A program made the translations under genes and the position numbers. The notes beneath the pieces were generated by a model. The model searched no databases. It saw only the letters and a program-made list of their open reading frames with translations, and was not told the origin of the DNA. Of a stretch of DNA of 64,000 nucleotides, positions 13,439 to 24,536 are shown piece by piece. The stretch comes from Synchiropus splendidus (taxonomy: Eukaryota > Chordata > Actinopteri > Syngnathiformes > Callionymidae): the NCBI RefSeq assembly GCF_027744825.2, contig NC_071340.1, positions 12,846,001 through 12,910,000 of the forward strand. The letters are read 5' to 3'. Positions within the stretch are counted from its first letter, which is position 1, and the number at the start of each line of letters is the position of its first letter.

Positions 13439-16400
13439 TCTGGGTGTGAGACCCCATGAGAAGCCATCATAAATTGAAGGAGAGAGATCTCACCAGATAG
13501 CATGACTGGCATTTCACGGACATTTGTGTGTAAGAATTGTCTGTTTTATCAGTGTGAATATGAGAGGTGCAGGTGACTGAGAGTGACTTGCATCACAGGC
13601 TTTATAAACAGGCATTACGCTGCCTGCACCCTGCCATAACTCAGCTTAAGAGCTTTCCTGTAGAACACAAACAAATCACTCAAAGTCTTAATATCTTTGA
13701 TTGTGCGTGTGACACATTTACAGCCTTAACAGTGATTGTCATTTAGGTGCGTATTTAGGCCCTGCTTTTTCAGATGTAAATCCAGCGGTGAAGTGGGTGG
13801 CGGCAGCTCACATGGAGACGCTGAGAAAAGGCAACGGGAGAACAAGGGAATAGAAGAGGAAATGGGAATGCGGAGGAGAAGTGCTGAATTGCTGTTGCGT
13901 GGAGCGGGAGAAAAGACACTGCTCAGCAAGCGCGGCCTGCCAGGAAGCATTTTAATCACAGGGCCAGATCCAAATAGGAGTGGAAAGCGGGGTAGGTCAG
14001 AAGGTTGGGTCGATTTGAAGTAAAAGGTTATCGCAAAAGGTAGCGGCGGGTAATCAGATCTGGTTAAGAGAAAAATCACTGCTATAGCGCAGAGAGAAAG
14101 TGAAGGGCAGAGGCGCAGACAAGTCGCACGGCAACACATAGCTACGCATATTTCAACGTCTCATCAATGCATTAAAATAAATATTGCAACAAAAAAAAAA
14201 CAAGTCACTAAGAATAGTTACCCAGAGAAAAACCAGCAGTGACTCGATTTGGTGAAGTCTGAACTGCCAAGAAAGTATGATAAAACTACATTTCCAGAGT
14301 TCTCTGTGTACATTAGCGTGTTTGCCATGCTGTGTCTTTTTATGCACACTTGCTTGCATCTGTCTCTCAGCATGGTTCACACTGGGTGTAAGCCAAAAAC
14401 AGCACATTACCCAGCTTTCATAGCACCCCAAGGAGGAAGCCATTCCATTTGAGAGTGTTATGAGTGCAGCTAAAAAAGATATTTCAGACGGTGGCACTAA
14501 GTCATTGACGACAGATAGAAAAAAAAAAAAAAAGTGTCCTCTCATACCAAAGCAGAGTGGAGGGTGACGGCGTCCCATTCTTCCAGCTCAGACAAATTAC
14601 AAGAGAAATCCCTCCACAATGTTGAACAAAATTCTTTCTACCGGGCCAAAATCCTTTTCCACCCTTTTGTTGTCATCTGTCAGTCTCTCAGCAAAATAAT
14701 TTGAAAAGTTCTGAATTGTTCCGGACTTCCATCAGGGTTTGAAGAGATTCACTTGAACTTTACTTTTTGCAGCAGTTGAATCATTAAAATAAACCTTGTT
14801 TCTGCATGAAATTGCTATGTTTCTGACTGGTGATTCCTGCCATGCCAACATTACTCGTGACCTTTATGCCAGAAGCAAGTACAATTCTTGTTATTTTATT
14901 GATCCGGCCATGTTTTCCTAAAGCCATGTGGAATGAGCTCAGTGGTGGCGGAGTGTCCAGTTTTAGTTGTATTTACCGATTAGAAGTAGTCTGGCTTTTT
15001 GCTGGGTGTGAGTTTGCTTTCTTATAAAAACGCAGAGGAAAATAAAACCCAGAGAGAAAGACGGTAAATAAAACAACTCAGGGCTGTAAAACTGAAGAGG
15101 CACCTCATATTTACAGCCAAATAACACAACCTGTGATAGTAATAAAATAAAAAAAACAACGGTCAGCATGATTGATTTTATCTACTAACATTGCTACAGT
15201 CGACTTGGGAACACAAGATTTTCAAAATGTGTTTTTGTTGTTGGCAGAAATTACACGATGAGTCTCAGCCAGAGACAATGTCTCTGCGAAAAGGCAGGTA
15301 TACTGGGAACAAGGGGAAGGTTAAAGTATTGATATTGTTTTTTTAGGCTGACCTCTTCATCACCTAAGCACTCAGACAACTCCCAGTTGTCTTCTATCAC
15401 CGGGTGGACCAAAAATAATGACACTTAAAAGAGTACTGTTGAGGTTTCGACCGTCTCACTGGTGAGTAAAAGGAACAATCCACTGGGTCAGATGATGTTT
15501 TGTTAAAAAAACAAACCCTGGAGTTTATTCTTATCCGACATCTGGGCTTGGATTTACTCGCATAGAGTCATTTACAACCTCTTTCCTCTCCCCTGAGCAC
15601 CTGCCTAAAATAAAAAATAAGGAAAGCCTAAGATGTTTTCCTTGTGTGATTATGCATGGCGTGTGCCATGCAGAAATTGTCTGGTAGAGAGATGTTGGGC
15701 CCTGTGCTCTTTTGGTGACCTTGTACATAGACTCCCAGTTGTCTTATTAAATTATTCACCAGACCATAACAGGAAGCTACTGATGGTGGACTGCAGTTAT
15801 TAGGCTGCGAGTGGAGGGCGAAGTTCCTTATCACCAGCTCTTCGACGACAAGCTGACCACAAATTGACATCTGATTGAGTCTCGATATAAAGTCTGGAAA
15901 ATTCCGCTTTACTTTGTTGGGAAGGAGCAAAAGATTCACACGCTTGGACTGATAGATACATGGAAAAATGTCAAATGCAGATCAGTAAACATGTCAATCC
16001 TAACTTCAACTGCTTTTCAACACATAACACGACACGCATATTGTCAGTGACAAACATTCTTGCACAGTCTTTATGAAAGGCCAACTATGTACAGTATTTT
16101 CATTGTTTTGAATGAAACGTTATTAATATTTTCCACTGAAGTCAATTCCTATTATTCCGATTGGCTTGAAACAGTGCGTGTGAATATGCACAAACTGACA
16201 CTCCACAGTCACACACCATTTTCAAATACTGTACAGCATGTTGGCCAGGGACATAAAAGGCGCCGCTACACCGAACATGGCAAGTTTGAGATGGAAGCAA
16301 GGAAAACAAAACCGCATTTCACTGATACACTGTCATCAGTTTTTGACAGAAATAATTTTTTGGCACAACACTTACAATTACTTACCTTTGAAGCAACACA

Positions 16401-17078
16401 ATACATAACTGATGAAAGCATGTCTAGACGTTAAAAAACATTCAATAAACTCCAAGTCAATTTCCGATGAGTGCAGACAAACTGCGTAGCCATTAGCTTA
16501 GCTGAAGGCTGCATAGCTGTTATACGTACTTTGAACTGTGTGAGTCGATTGTAACACTAGATAGGAGAAACTGAACACTTTTAAAGGCTTGATTCATCTA
16601 TTCTCAAGTTGGGAAAAACAGATCAGCATTTGTCCCAAATGATATTTTCATAAAATGTATTTCACCCAATATTAATTTGTTGTTCACTTTCTGCTAAAAT
16701 AATTTAATAAATTGTATAAATCTTTCACACAGTATATTCTTTTGTTCATCATAATAATACATATTGTTACATAACACGTAAACTAATAATGACATACATG
16801 AACAAATACAGTGCTTCCACCACTGAGTAAAATGTAGGTAGCGGTATAGGACATTTTTATTTTATTTATTCATTTTTTTTAATTACAAATACTGAGCTTT
16901 TATGTATCCTATTTCTATGAATCCCCGCATTCTTTAAAATCAAAAATCTGAACACACAACAGTCGTAGTTCTAGATGAATCCCATGTGGAAAACAATTGC
17001 CCTCCTCTGATTTGGTGGATTATTTGTTAATAATCATGGAATATAAATATGAAATCCAAATGAGTCCATTATACTCAC

Positions 17079-17222
17079 AAGCCACGCGCACGTGTGCCTT
17101 CCGGCTCTTCGTGGTTCCGGCTGAGCTCCAAGCGACACACTGACACCAGTAATCTTCCGGACCAAAAAGCTCCTCCACCTGCTGACGTGATATTTCGATG
17201 CTGGCTTCTCTCACCACCAGAC
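17079..17222 (-). CDS. unc5c: unc5c exon 3 (first Ig domain, 3' half)
   Basis: This 144-base exon has acceptor ctgcag and donor T|gtgagt. It completes the glycine codon split from exon 2 and then reads [14 protein letters not shown], followed by [21 protein letters not shown] and [12 protein letters not shown], almost residue for residue the vertebrate UNC5C sequence. YWCQC carries the two cysteines that pair with those of exon 2 to close the first Ig domain. The exon starts with two codon bases and ends with one, so it joins exons 2 and 4 in frame. It is 13.9 kb downstream of exon 2 on the minus strand. An open frame running past the donor is intron read-through, not protein. Confidence 0.94.
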
Positions 17223-18084
17223 CTGCAGATCAGAACAGAGTCTTTCATCACTTACAAAAGGATTTATGCAGATTTAATTCAATGCACAACCTCTGGGTGA
17301 ATGACACACAAGTGAATAGTTTTTGACGATGTGGAAGTAAAATCTTTTCACAGTAAATATCTGAGGCCGACAGCACCATTGATAATCGCACGTCCTGCTT
17401 CTATTAACCCGGTGTAGATTAAGTCTGGCTTTGGCCAAAACTTTTCATGATAATTCCTCTGCACTCCCACCACTTATCTCGCTCTGCTCGCCGCACATAA
17501 AGACTTAAAAGTTGCACCCGACCGATAACGCAGTCAGAGAGCTCAGACAGAGGACTGCTGTGCAAGAGATAAACAAGGGATTAAAATATATCCTCACATT
17601 CATTGAATTTCGCCGAAACACGGTATGTATATTCCAGAAAAGAAGAGATGAATGTGGACCTTGAGTGAAGAGGTGATGATTGAATGGAGAAATATGAGGA
17701 GCAATGGAATGCTACGTACATTCTTATCATATCCTTGCCAGGGTATAAAGGGAACAGTCCCGGCCGGATAAGCAGTTTTGACATGTTTATTTGAGTCATT
17801 ATGGCCTGTACCTGTGGAACCAACAGCGTGAGGGAGGGCTGCAGAAAATTGATAGTTTTGAACATGAACCTAAGACTTTTAGTCATGCTCATGCATTGAT
17901 TCTGGTTATGTATTTATTAAGAATTGGTGATTTAATTTTAGGACATTTTATAGTGCTCCATGAGTGAACCTCATATTTCTAGGTCACTACATATAATTCT
18001 TCTAATAAATTCTATTTTTTCTTCCACCATCCAGTGTGTTATTTCTGGTGTTCCACCACTAGGGGCCACACATTCTGGGGACAT

Positions 18085-18235
18085 GAAGGGGTGGCACCAT
18101 GGTGGTTAGTGCTCTGACCCAACATGATGGCTGTTCTTGGTCTCCCGCCGTCCTGGCCAGTCAACAGATCTGGTTCTGTGCATGACAGCTCCTTCCCATG
18201 TAATTTCAAATATGTGGAGAGTCAATGTGTATGCA
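18085..18235 (+). mobile_element. decayed tRNA-derived SINE-like sequence
   Basis: GGGGTGGCACCATGGTGGTT followed by AGTGCTCTGACCC resembles the tRNA-like head of common fish SINEs (GGGCGGCACGGTGG...AGCGCT). Later ATGTGGAGAGTCAATGTGTA resembles their conserved body. It is heavily diverged and probably old. Confidence 0.45.
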
Positions 18236-21200
18236 GCGTCTCTGTCGAACAGTTTATGAGTGGCTGGTTTCACATGAGACTTCTAACATAGCTTCAGCAT
18301 GTGTGTGACTCTTTTGTTCAAATGTATAGTGCTTTGTCTGGAAAGTGCATTTTAGCTTGAATTCACCCCAAGTTATTTATTTTCAGCTTGTTCGATGACT
18401 GTTGAAACTGTTATAGTGCAGCTTCGTGCAGGCATAAGGAGGATCTTAAATTTGTTGAATCCTTTTAGGTGCTGTCCACACGGAGGTGAAGTCATATTTG
18501 CACCAGTTTGCTGGCAGACAGGCCTTTCATCCACACAGATCAGGCATTTTCAGTCACTGGATCTGATCGGAACCGTGTCCCAGAGAGACTCAATCGTAAA
18601 TAAAGATCTGCGTCTCAGTCTCTACAGCTGATCCACTACTTTCTGCTTGAGAAGACAGTTGAGCAAAGTTTCTTTTCCCAAACCAGTTTCAAACAAGAAC
18701 CTGAATTGCTGGAATTAAAATTGATGCCAATGACTTAGATGCTGCACATAGTGGGTGACCACAGAAAGTGACTCATAATAACAGCTGTAACTTATTGTTG
18801 CTCCACACCAAAATCTGCAGTCATGTAGCATGGTGCATTGCCAAGCCTCTCAATGTGCCGTGTTCTTTGCTCAAACATTATAACGCTACCCACTGGCCTG
18901 GCATGTGCACTGCATTATTATTATTTTTTTTTTTTTTTGGTTTTCATGGGGCACTTTGCTGAAACCCACCAGGCAAAATCTCTTCTGAAGAAAGATGCAT
19001 CTGGCCATGTGGATGTAGCCACATTCTCAAACTCGACAACCAAGAACAAAGTGGGTCTAAGAACCAAGTCAGGCTTCCACCTTTATGTGCGCAAGAATCA
19101 CATTAGAATCATGTAAATACTCACAAAAAGGTGAATTATTTAAGGGCTGCTGTGCCTGGTTTAATACTACAACACAGTGTATTTGTATTTGGATAAACAC
19201 ACCAAGCACAAAGAATGAATGAAAATCAGAGAGATGTGAGAGGAAGTTAAAGGTGGATTATTCATTCATCCCTGAATAGCATTCATTTATTAAGCCTGTA
19301 TTCATCAATATTTCCATGAGACGGTACTGAATTCGCCCCTATAGAAGAACCAGGCTAACAGACGTCAAGCTTTACAATTGAGAAGTCACAGACAAGGAAT
19401 TCAATGGTGCATCATTATGTCATGACCTGGAGAGTTCAACAAGTGTAAGTAGTGAATTCTGTCGGTGCCGGCGCACCGGCATCAGGGCAGAGGGGAAGGA
19501 AGAAAGTTGAGTCCAGAGAGCAGGATCGCGTGGGCGTAATGGGGCTAATGGTTGGCAATAGAAATAAAGAGAAAGTCTGGAGGCTTAAAGACAAAAGAAA
19601 TGGATTCCTGGGCAAGTCGGACATCTGAAGATGTTGCTTTTGCTGGAAAATAAAGAGAAGCTTTGATGAAAGGATCGTGTGGAGGAGGTTAAGTTAGCAC
19701 CGGCATAACAAGGACTAATAGCCAGTTAGGGGGTGGACGTTCAGAGCCAGGACAGCAAAGAGGCGACAAAACAAAGCAGCAAACAAGGGCTGACATGAAA
19801 GAGCCGGCAACTCAGCCAGGGAGGTGGAGACGCTGGCTGGTGCACAGGCAATTATGAAAAGTACAACGATGGGGACAAAAGTATCTCGGTGCCTGGTGGT
19901 AGCACGTCGCATGAAGATGGACAATTGTCAAAGGGCAAAGTGGAAAACAGCTGCTTATGAGTATGAGAATGAGAGTATGAGAAGAAGTGCCAAAGAGGTT
20001 ATCGTGTCATTTATCTGCAGCAAAATCACTCAAAAACATATGAACAGTTTTGAACAGAACATTGAGGAAATAATGGTTGGCACAAGCAACATATTGTGAT
20101 GGTCCCGATTACCACATGGGCTCACGATGTTAACTCTTCCTTGCCAACACATTCTCACGCCCAAGGCGTCAAATAGCGGCCATTTGTGAGCGGACTGTGG
20201 TGCATAAGGAACCTCAATGGATCATACGCAAAGCCACATAAAGAGCTACATATAAAGTACCTGATTGTCACCCTTCAAATCCCATCAACATTTGATTCAT
20301 GTGTCACAGATATGCATCAGCAATATAATCCAGAGCGAGACCGAGTAAAGGCAAGTTAGTGTAAAGGTGCTACACCAAAGTCGTACTGTCTCTATGGTTG
20401 AAATGAAGTTAAAGCGGTATATTCACATATATCGACACATTATTGAATAAAATATGAAGGTATAAAAATGAATTCAGGCTAGATATGTGTGTCAGCTCTA
20501 AAATAGTTTCGGGAACATTCTTGACATCTGCTCACAACTAATGATACAAATGTTTACAGATATATTTTAAATCTCCCAGGAGGAGCCTAATATGCAACAT
20601 TAGGGCTTATAAACGTCTTAAAATTTGAAAAACGTCGCCTGGATTCAAGATGCTGATGCAACTACGGGGCAACAGTCTGAGAGGATGTTTTCATCTTCAG
20701 ACGCTGGGATACGGCGCTCAGATCGCTCAACGGCCCATCAAGTGAAAAGCAATATTCAGGTGTTGTCACGCAAATCTGTCACAATCGATCAATGACATCT
20801 CCGCTGCTCTCCTCAGTTTACAAACGCTGAAGCACACACTTAAGAACTCAATAGTTGAGGAAATGGAGAGGAAGTATCTTGAGGTTGAAGTGTAAATACT
20901 GGTAACACCTCCTCTCCTGAGTGCTATTAAAAGTTGCCGGCTGAAGCAGAGAGACAACATATTCTCACACATTTTCCACTTGGCTAAACTAACAAAATGT
21001 CTGTATTTTGACTTGTTCCTCTAGACAGAATCAACGTGTGAACTGTGCATCACATGATAGTGTCACAACAGTCTACCGCCAGAATGAAGTGGGCTCTATC
21101 TCTGCTTGTCATGTGACTGAAAAGGCAAAAGGTAGAATGTGGAATGGAGCTAGACTGTTGCACCACATTATTTTGGATTGAAAGTCACACAAGCAACAGC

Positions 21201-21798
21201 AGTGTATAATACATATCTAAATATATTTGGTGTTAGAAGTCAATTGTTCACATGTAACAAGATGAAGGCCAAGTCACCTGCAGCTGTCAGCTGTGAGATG
21301 TTTGAGATAACTGAATCCAAATCAGAGATAAATCATGACAAGAGGCTTCCGTTTCCATTACTTCAATCAATCATAATACAAAGAACTGATCTGAGTGAGC
21401 GTGTCACGTCTGGTGATGAAGCTTACGAGTCGGCAGTGAAGTGAATGATGAGACGAGTGCCATCTGTTTCATGGAGGTGATGAGGTATTTGCATTTATTT
21501 TTTATTGTAGTTTATTTACTCTATGATGGTGATATTGTTGGGAAGCAACTGGCTTAATGCTCATACTGTTTTAAGCAAAAGTCTCTGTTGTAATTTGAGT
21601 ATTTAAGCTCTAATGTGTGTCGCCACTTCTGAGTTGAACTTTCATCCATTGACGAATCACACCAAAGGAGGTGTGGCCAGGACCAGCACAGCTGCCAGAA
21701 CAACTCACTTTGACAGCAAATAGTTGAGATTTATGGAGCATTTTACGAAAATAAAGTCACCAGTGAGATTTAATATCAATTCAGAAGCTGCTGAAATA

Positions 21799-22525
21799 CA
21801 GTGGTACCTCGGCTCTCGACCACAATCCGTTCCAGACGGCCGTTCGAGAAGCGATTTGTTCAAAATCTGATTCGATTTTTCCCATTAGAATTAATGGAAA
21901 AAGAAATAATAATAATAGTTACAAGCCTTAAAAGAGGCTTTTGTAGGAGTGAATGTAGAGTGTCTGCTGCAGGTGCACTGTTCCTCTATGTGTGTGGCCG
22001 CTGCATGTGGGAGGGGTTGCCGAGTGAGTGACGTCTCTCCAGAAGTGAAGAGGTGCCCGGTGCGTGTCCAGCTCTGAATGTGCGCTTCTGTGCAGTTTGG
22101 CTGTGACAAAGTCATAAACCAAGTAACGCTCTGTCCCAGACTCGCCTCATCCCTGTCCCAGCTCCAACAGGACATCAAACCCTGGAGTGAGCGCTGCAGC
22201 CTCGGAGGTGTGGAGAGCGAGCACCTCCCCTGTGACGCTCTACCACGGTCCAGTGCGGAGACAGGAAAGGTTTTACACCTCAATTTGAAGAAAAAACAGT
22301 CAGTAAACATAGCTGACGGGACACGTCTGATACAGAGGCTGCGTTATACGCAATAACAATGTGCGTCATGGGTCAGCTGATCGGTCCGCGCACGTTATGT
22401 TTTTCCGGCTTTTTTTCGGGGGCGTTTGAGTTCTGGATTTTCGTTCAAAATCCGAAGCAAAAAAATCTTTTTTCGAACTCCGATTTGTTTGAAGTCCAGG
22501 ACATTGGAAAACCGAGGTACCACTG
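21799..22525. mobile_element. 727-bp non-autonomous DNA transposon with TA target duplication (Tc1/mariner, Tigger-like)
   Basis: The ends are perfect inverted repeats for 14 bases (CAGTGGTACCTCGG), then diverge but keep shared blocks for about 90 bases (for example GATTTGTTCAAAATC against GATTTTTTTGCTTCGG). TA lies directly outside both ends (21797-21798 and 22526-22527), the target duplication of Tc1/mariner-type elements. The CAGTGGTACCTCGG end is of the kind seen in Tigger/pogo-derived elements. No transposase is recognisable inside, so it needed one in trans. It sits about 370 bases beyond the 3' end of the TRIM coding region. Confidence 0.88.
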
Positions 22526-22709
22526 TACCACTACTGAAATGAATCCACATCATATTAAGCACACAGTCATTCCTCATTCGTACTTAGAACGATTCAAAGC
22601 ACTATACTTTGCAAGAGGGGTGTCCGATATTGACATTCTGCCCCATCCATACTATTATTAAAATGAAATAAGTAGACGACCTCAACCAAAGTTAAGGAAT
22701 AGTGCCATA

Positions 22710-22715
22710 TTTATT
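22710..22715 (-). promoter_or_regulatory. poly(A) signal for the TRIM gene
   Basis: On the minus strand this is AATAAA, about 185 bases after the TRIM stop codon and before the nearby transposon. It would give a short 3' UTR. Confidence 0.6.
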
Positions 22716-22898
22716 TCAAACATAGTGTCTCAAACAGATCAGATCACACTGACAGTGCGCATTACAACTATACTGTACAGAAATCATAAAACTCATTTCA
22801 CCTCTGGATTACAGCTTTCACAGCATTAACAAAGTAGAGAAGCAAAGACGTGAAGAACCAACAGAACCAGTAGAGCATTTGTGAGACACAATTCATTC

Positions 22899-24536
22899 TC
22901 ACACCGTTGTCGAGTTCAGCTTCAGGAACTCACACGCGGATGAGAAACCAACGTAGACTCCAGCATGTATAGGCTGAGTGAACGTGGTCTGGACTCTATG
23001 GATGAGGGTCATAGAGTCAAAGACGCTGTAGAAGGACAGAAGACCTGCAGAGTGATCCAGGTACACTCCCAGTCTGGAGGGCCTATAACCCGAGACTTCA
23101 GTTGTCACCTTGTTGTGTGTAAAAAAACAACCAGAGTTGCGACATAATAAGGACCACGATTTGTCATTAAAACCAAATAAACTTTCTTCTCCCGATCGGC
23201 TGATGTCCTTGTATGAGACGGTTACGTTAACTCTTCCAGTCCACTCCACCTCCCAGTAACAGCGTCCAGTCAGACTCTCTTTGCTCAGGACCTGGTGATG
23301 ATACTGATCGGTGAATCTATCTGGATGATGAGGAGGAGACTGATCTTCACCCATGTAGGTCACTTTCCTGTTTCCGTCAGACAACAACAACAGTGAGTGT
23401 GTAGTGTTTGGATCCAGAGCGATGTCACGAGAATATCGGAGGAACTGGGCTCTGGTTTTGGGCTCTGGAGCGAGCATCAGAGAGATGTTGGTCCATGTGT
23501 CTCCCAGGACGTTCTGGAGTCGGTCCCTGCTGGCTGACACAGCTGCTGTCACCTCCGCAAAGGAGCGGTAAGGATTGACATGAGTCCTGGAGGAGAGCGC
23601 GTCGTCACTGACCTCTGAGAGTGAGGACAAGCTCTGGAGGAATATTGTGTGACTCTCTGTGTGGGACAGCTGCTGCAGTTCAGCATCTTTCTTCTTCAGC
23701 TCAGCGATCTCCTGCTCCAACCGCTTCTGTAGTCCTTTGAGTAGAGCAGCTCCAGTCTGCTGCCGGGACCTGATCTGCTGCTCCACATCAGACATTCTTC
23801 TCCGGATGTTCAGAATCAGCTGGTTGAAGATCCTCCAACTCTCCTTCACAGCTTCATCAGCAGCAATAATGATGTTCTTCTCCTCCGCCTCAAGCCGTTT
23901 CACGTCATCTTCTCTCGCCTGGATCCTCTGCTGGATCCTACCACGATGCTGAACCACCTCATCCTCTCGCTCCCTTCTCTCTACTGCAGCCGAGACGATG
24001 TCATGGTCTTTATGTTGGTCCACAGCACAGAGAGGACAAATTCCGTGTTGATCAGTACGACAGAACATCTTCTTCTCCTCATCATGATGAGAGCAGATGA
24101 TCTCCTGGAGCTGCTTAAACGGGGGGACCAGCTTGTGTCTCCTGAAGGCTGGCTCTTCTAGATGAGCTCGGAGGTGCTTGTCACAGAAGGAGGCCAGACA
24201 CACCAAGCATGACTTGAGGGCTTTCAGCTTCATCTCAGTGCAGGAGTCGCAGGCCACGTCTCCAGGTCCAGCATAGGAGGGCTCATCAGCTTGAAGTCCA
24301 GCCTTTTTTATCTCCTCCACGAGCTCTGCTAACATGACGTTCTTCTGCAGGAGAGGCCTCTGTGTAAAGGTCTGCCGGCAGTGAGGGCACTCATAGATGT
24401 TCCTCTCATCTAGTCTGTCCCAGTAACCTTCAATACACAGCTTACAGAAGCTGTGTCCACAGTGGAGACCCACTGGATCCTTCAAAAGATCCAGACAGAT
24501 GGAGCAGGAGAGCACTTCCACACCGATCTTCTCCAT
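22899..24536 (-). CDS. single-exon TRIM-family RING/B-box/B30.2 protein (TRIM16/TRIM25-like, finTRIM-type)
   Basis: The open frame encodes 545 residues with no intron. I chose the ATG at 24536 (MEKIGVEVLSCSICLDLL); upstream in-frame codons lack another ATG. The RING finger has C11, C14, C26, H28, C31, C34, C50 and C53. A B-box-1-like segment follows (C96, C99, C110, C113, C118, H121), then B-box 2 with C148, H151, C159, D162, C167, C170, H175 and H178. A long charged coiled coil spans about 185-300. A PRY/SPRY (B30.2) domain fills about 360-540, with LDPNT, HPDRF, GRCYWEVEW and LGVYLDHSAG. RING TRIMs are E3 ubiquitin ligases; the B30.2 domain binds targets. Fish have large lineage-expanded sets, many linked to antiviral innate immunity. 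All zinc ligands are present and the frame is intact, so it is probably functional. Lack of introns and nesting in unc5c intron 2 suggest retroposition or local spread. The exact orthologue cannot be named. Confidence 0.93.
   Translation of the reverse strand: MEKIGVEVLSCSICLDLLKDPVGLHCGHSFCKLCIEGYWDRLDERNIYECPHCRQTFTQRPLLQKNVMLAELVEEIKKAGLQADEPSYAGPGDVACDSCTEMKLKALKSCLVCLASFCDKHLRAHLEEPAFRRHKLVPPFKQLQEIICSHHDEEKKMFCRTDQHGICPLCAVDQHKDHDIVSAAVERREREDEVVQHRGRIQQRIQAREDDVKRLEAEEKNIIIAADEAVKESWRIFNQLILNIRRRMSDVEQQIRSRQQTGAALLKGLQKRLEQEIAELKKKDAELQQLSHTESHTIFLQSLSSLSEVSDDALSSRTHVNPYRSFAEVTAAVSASRDRLQNVLGDTWTNISLMLAPEPKTRAQFLRYSRDIALDPNTTHSLLLLSDGNRKVTYMGEDQSPPHHPDRFTDQYHHQVLSKESLTGRCYWEVEWTGRVNVTVSYKDISRSGEESLFGFNDKSWSLLCRNSGCFFTHNKVTTEVSGYRPSRLGVYLDHSAGLLSFYSVFDSMTLIHRVQTTFTQPIHAGVYVGFSSACEFLKLNSTTV

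Noticed and set aside
13726..14578. 137- and 141-codon minus-strand open frames
   Set aside because: Low-complexity serine, leucine and phenylalanine strings from purine-rich opposite strand, with no domain.
23659..24161. Plus-strand open frames opposite the TRIM gene
   Set aside because: They are antisense shadows of the RING/B-box/coiled-coil coding sequence.
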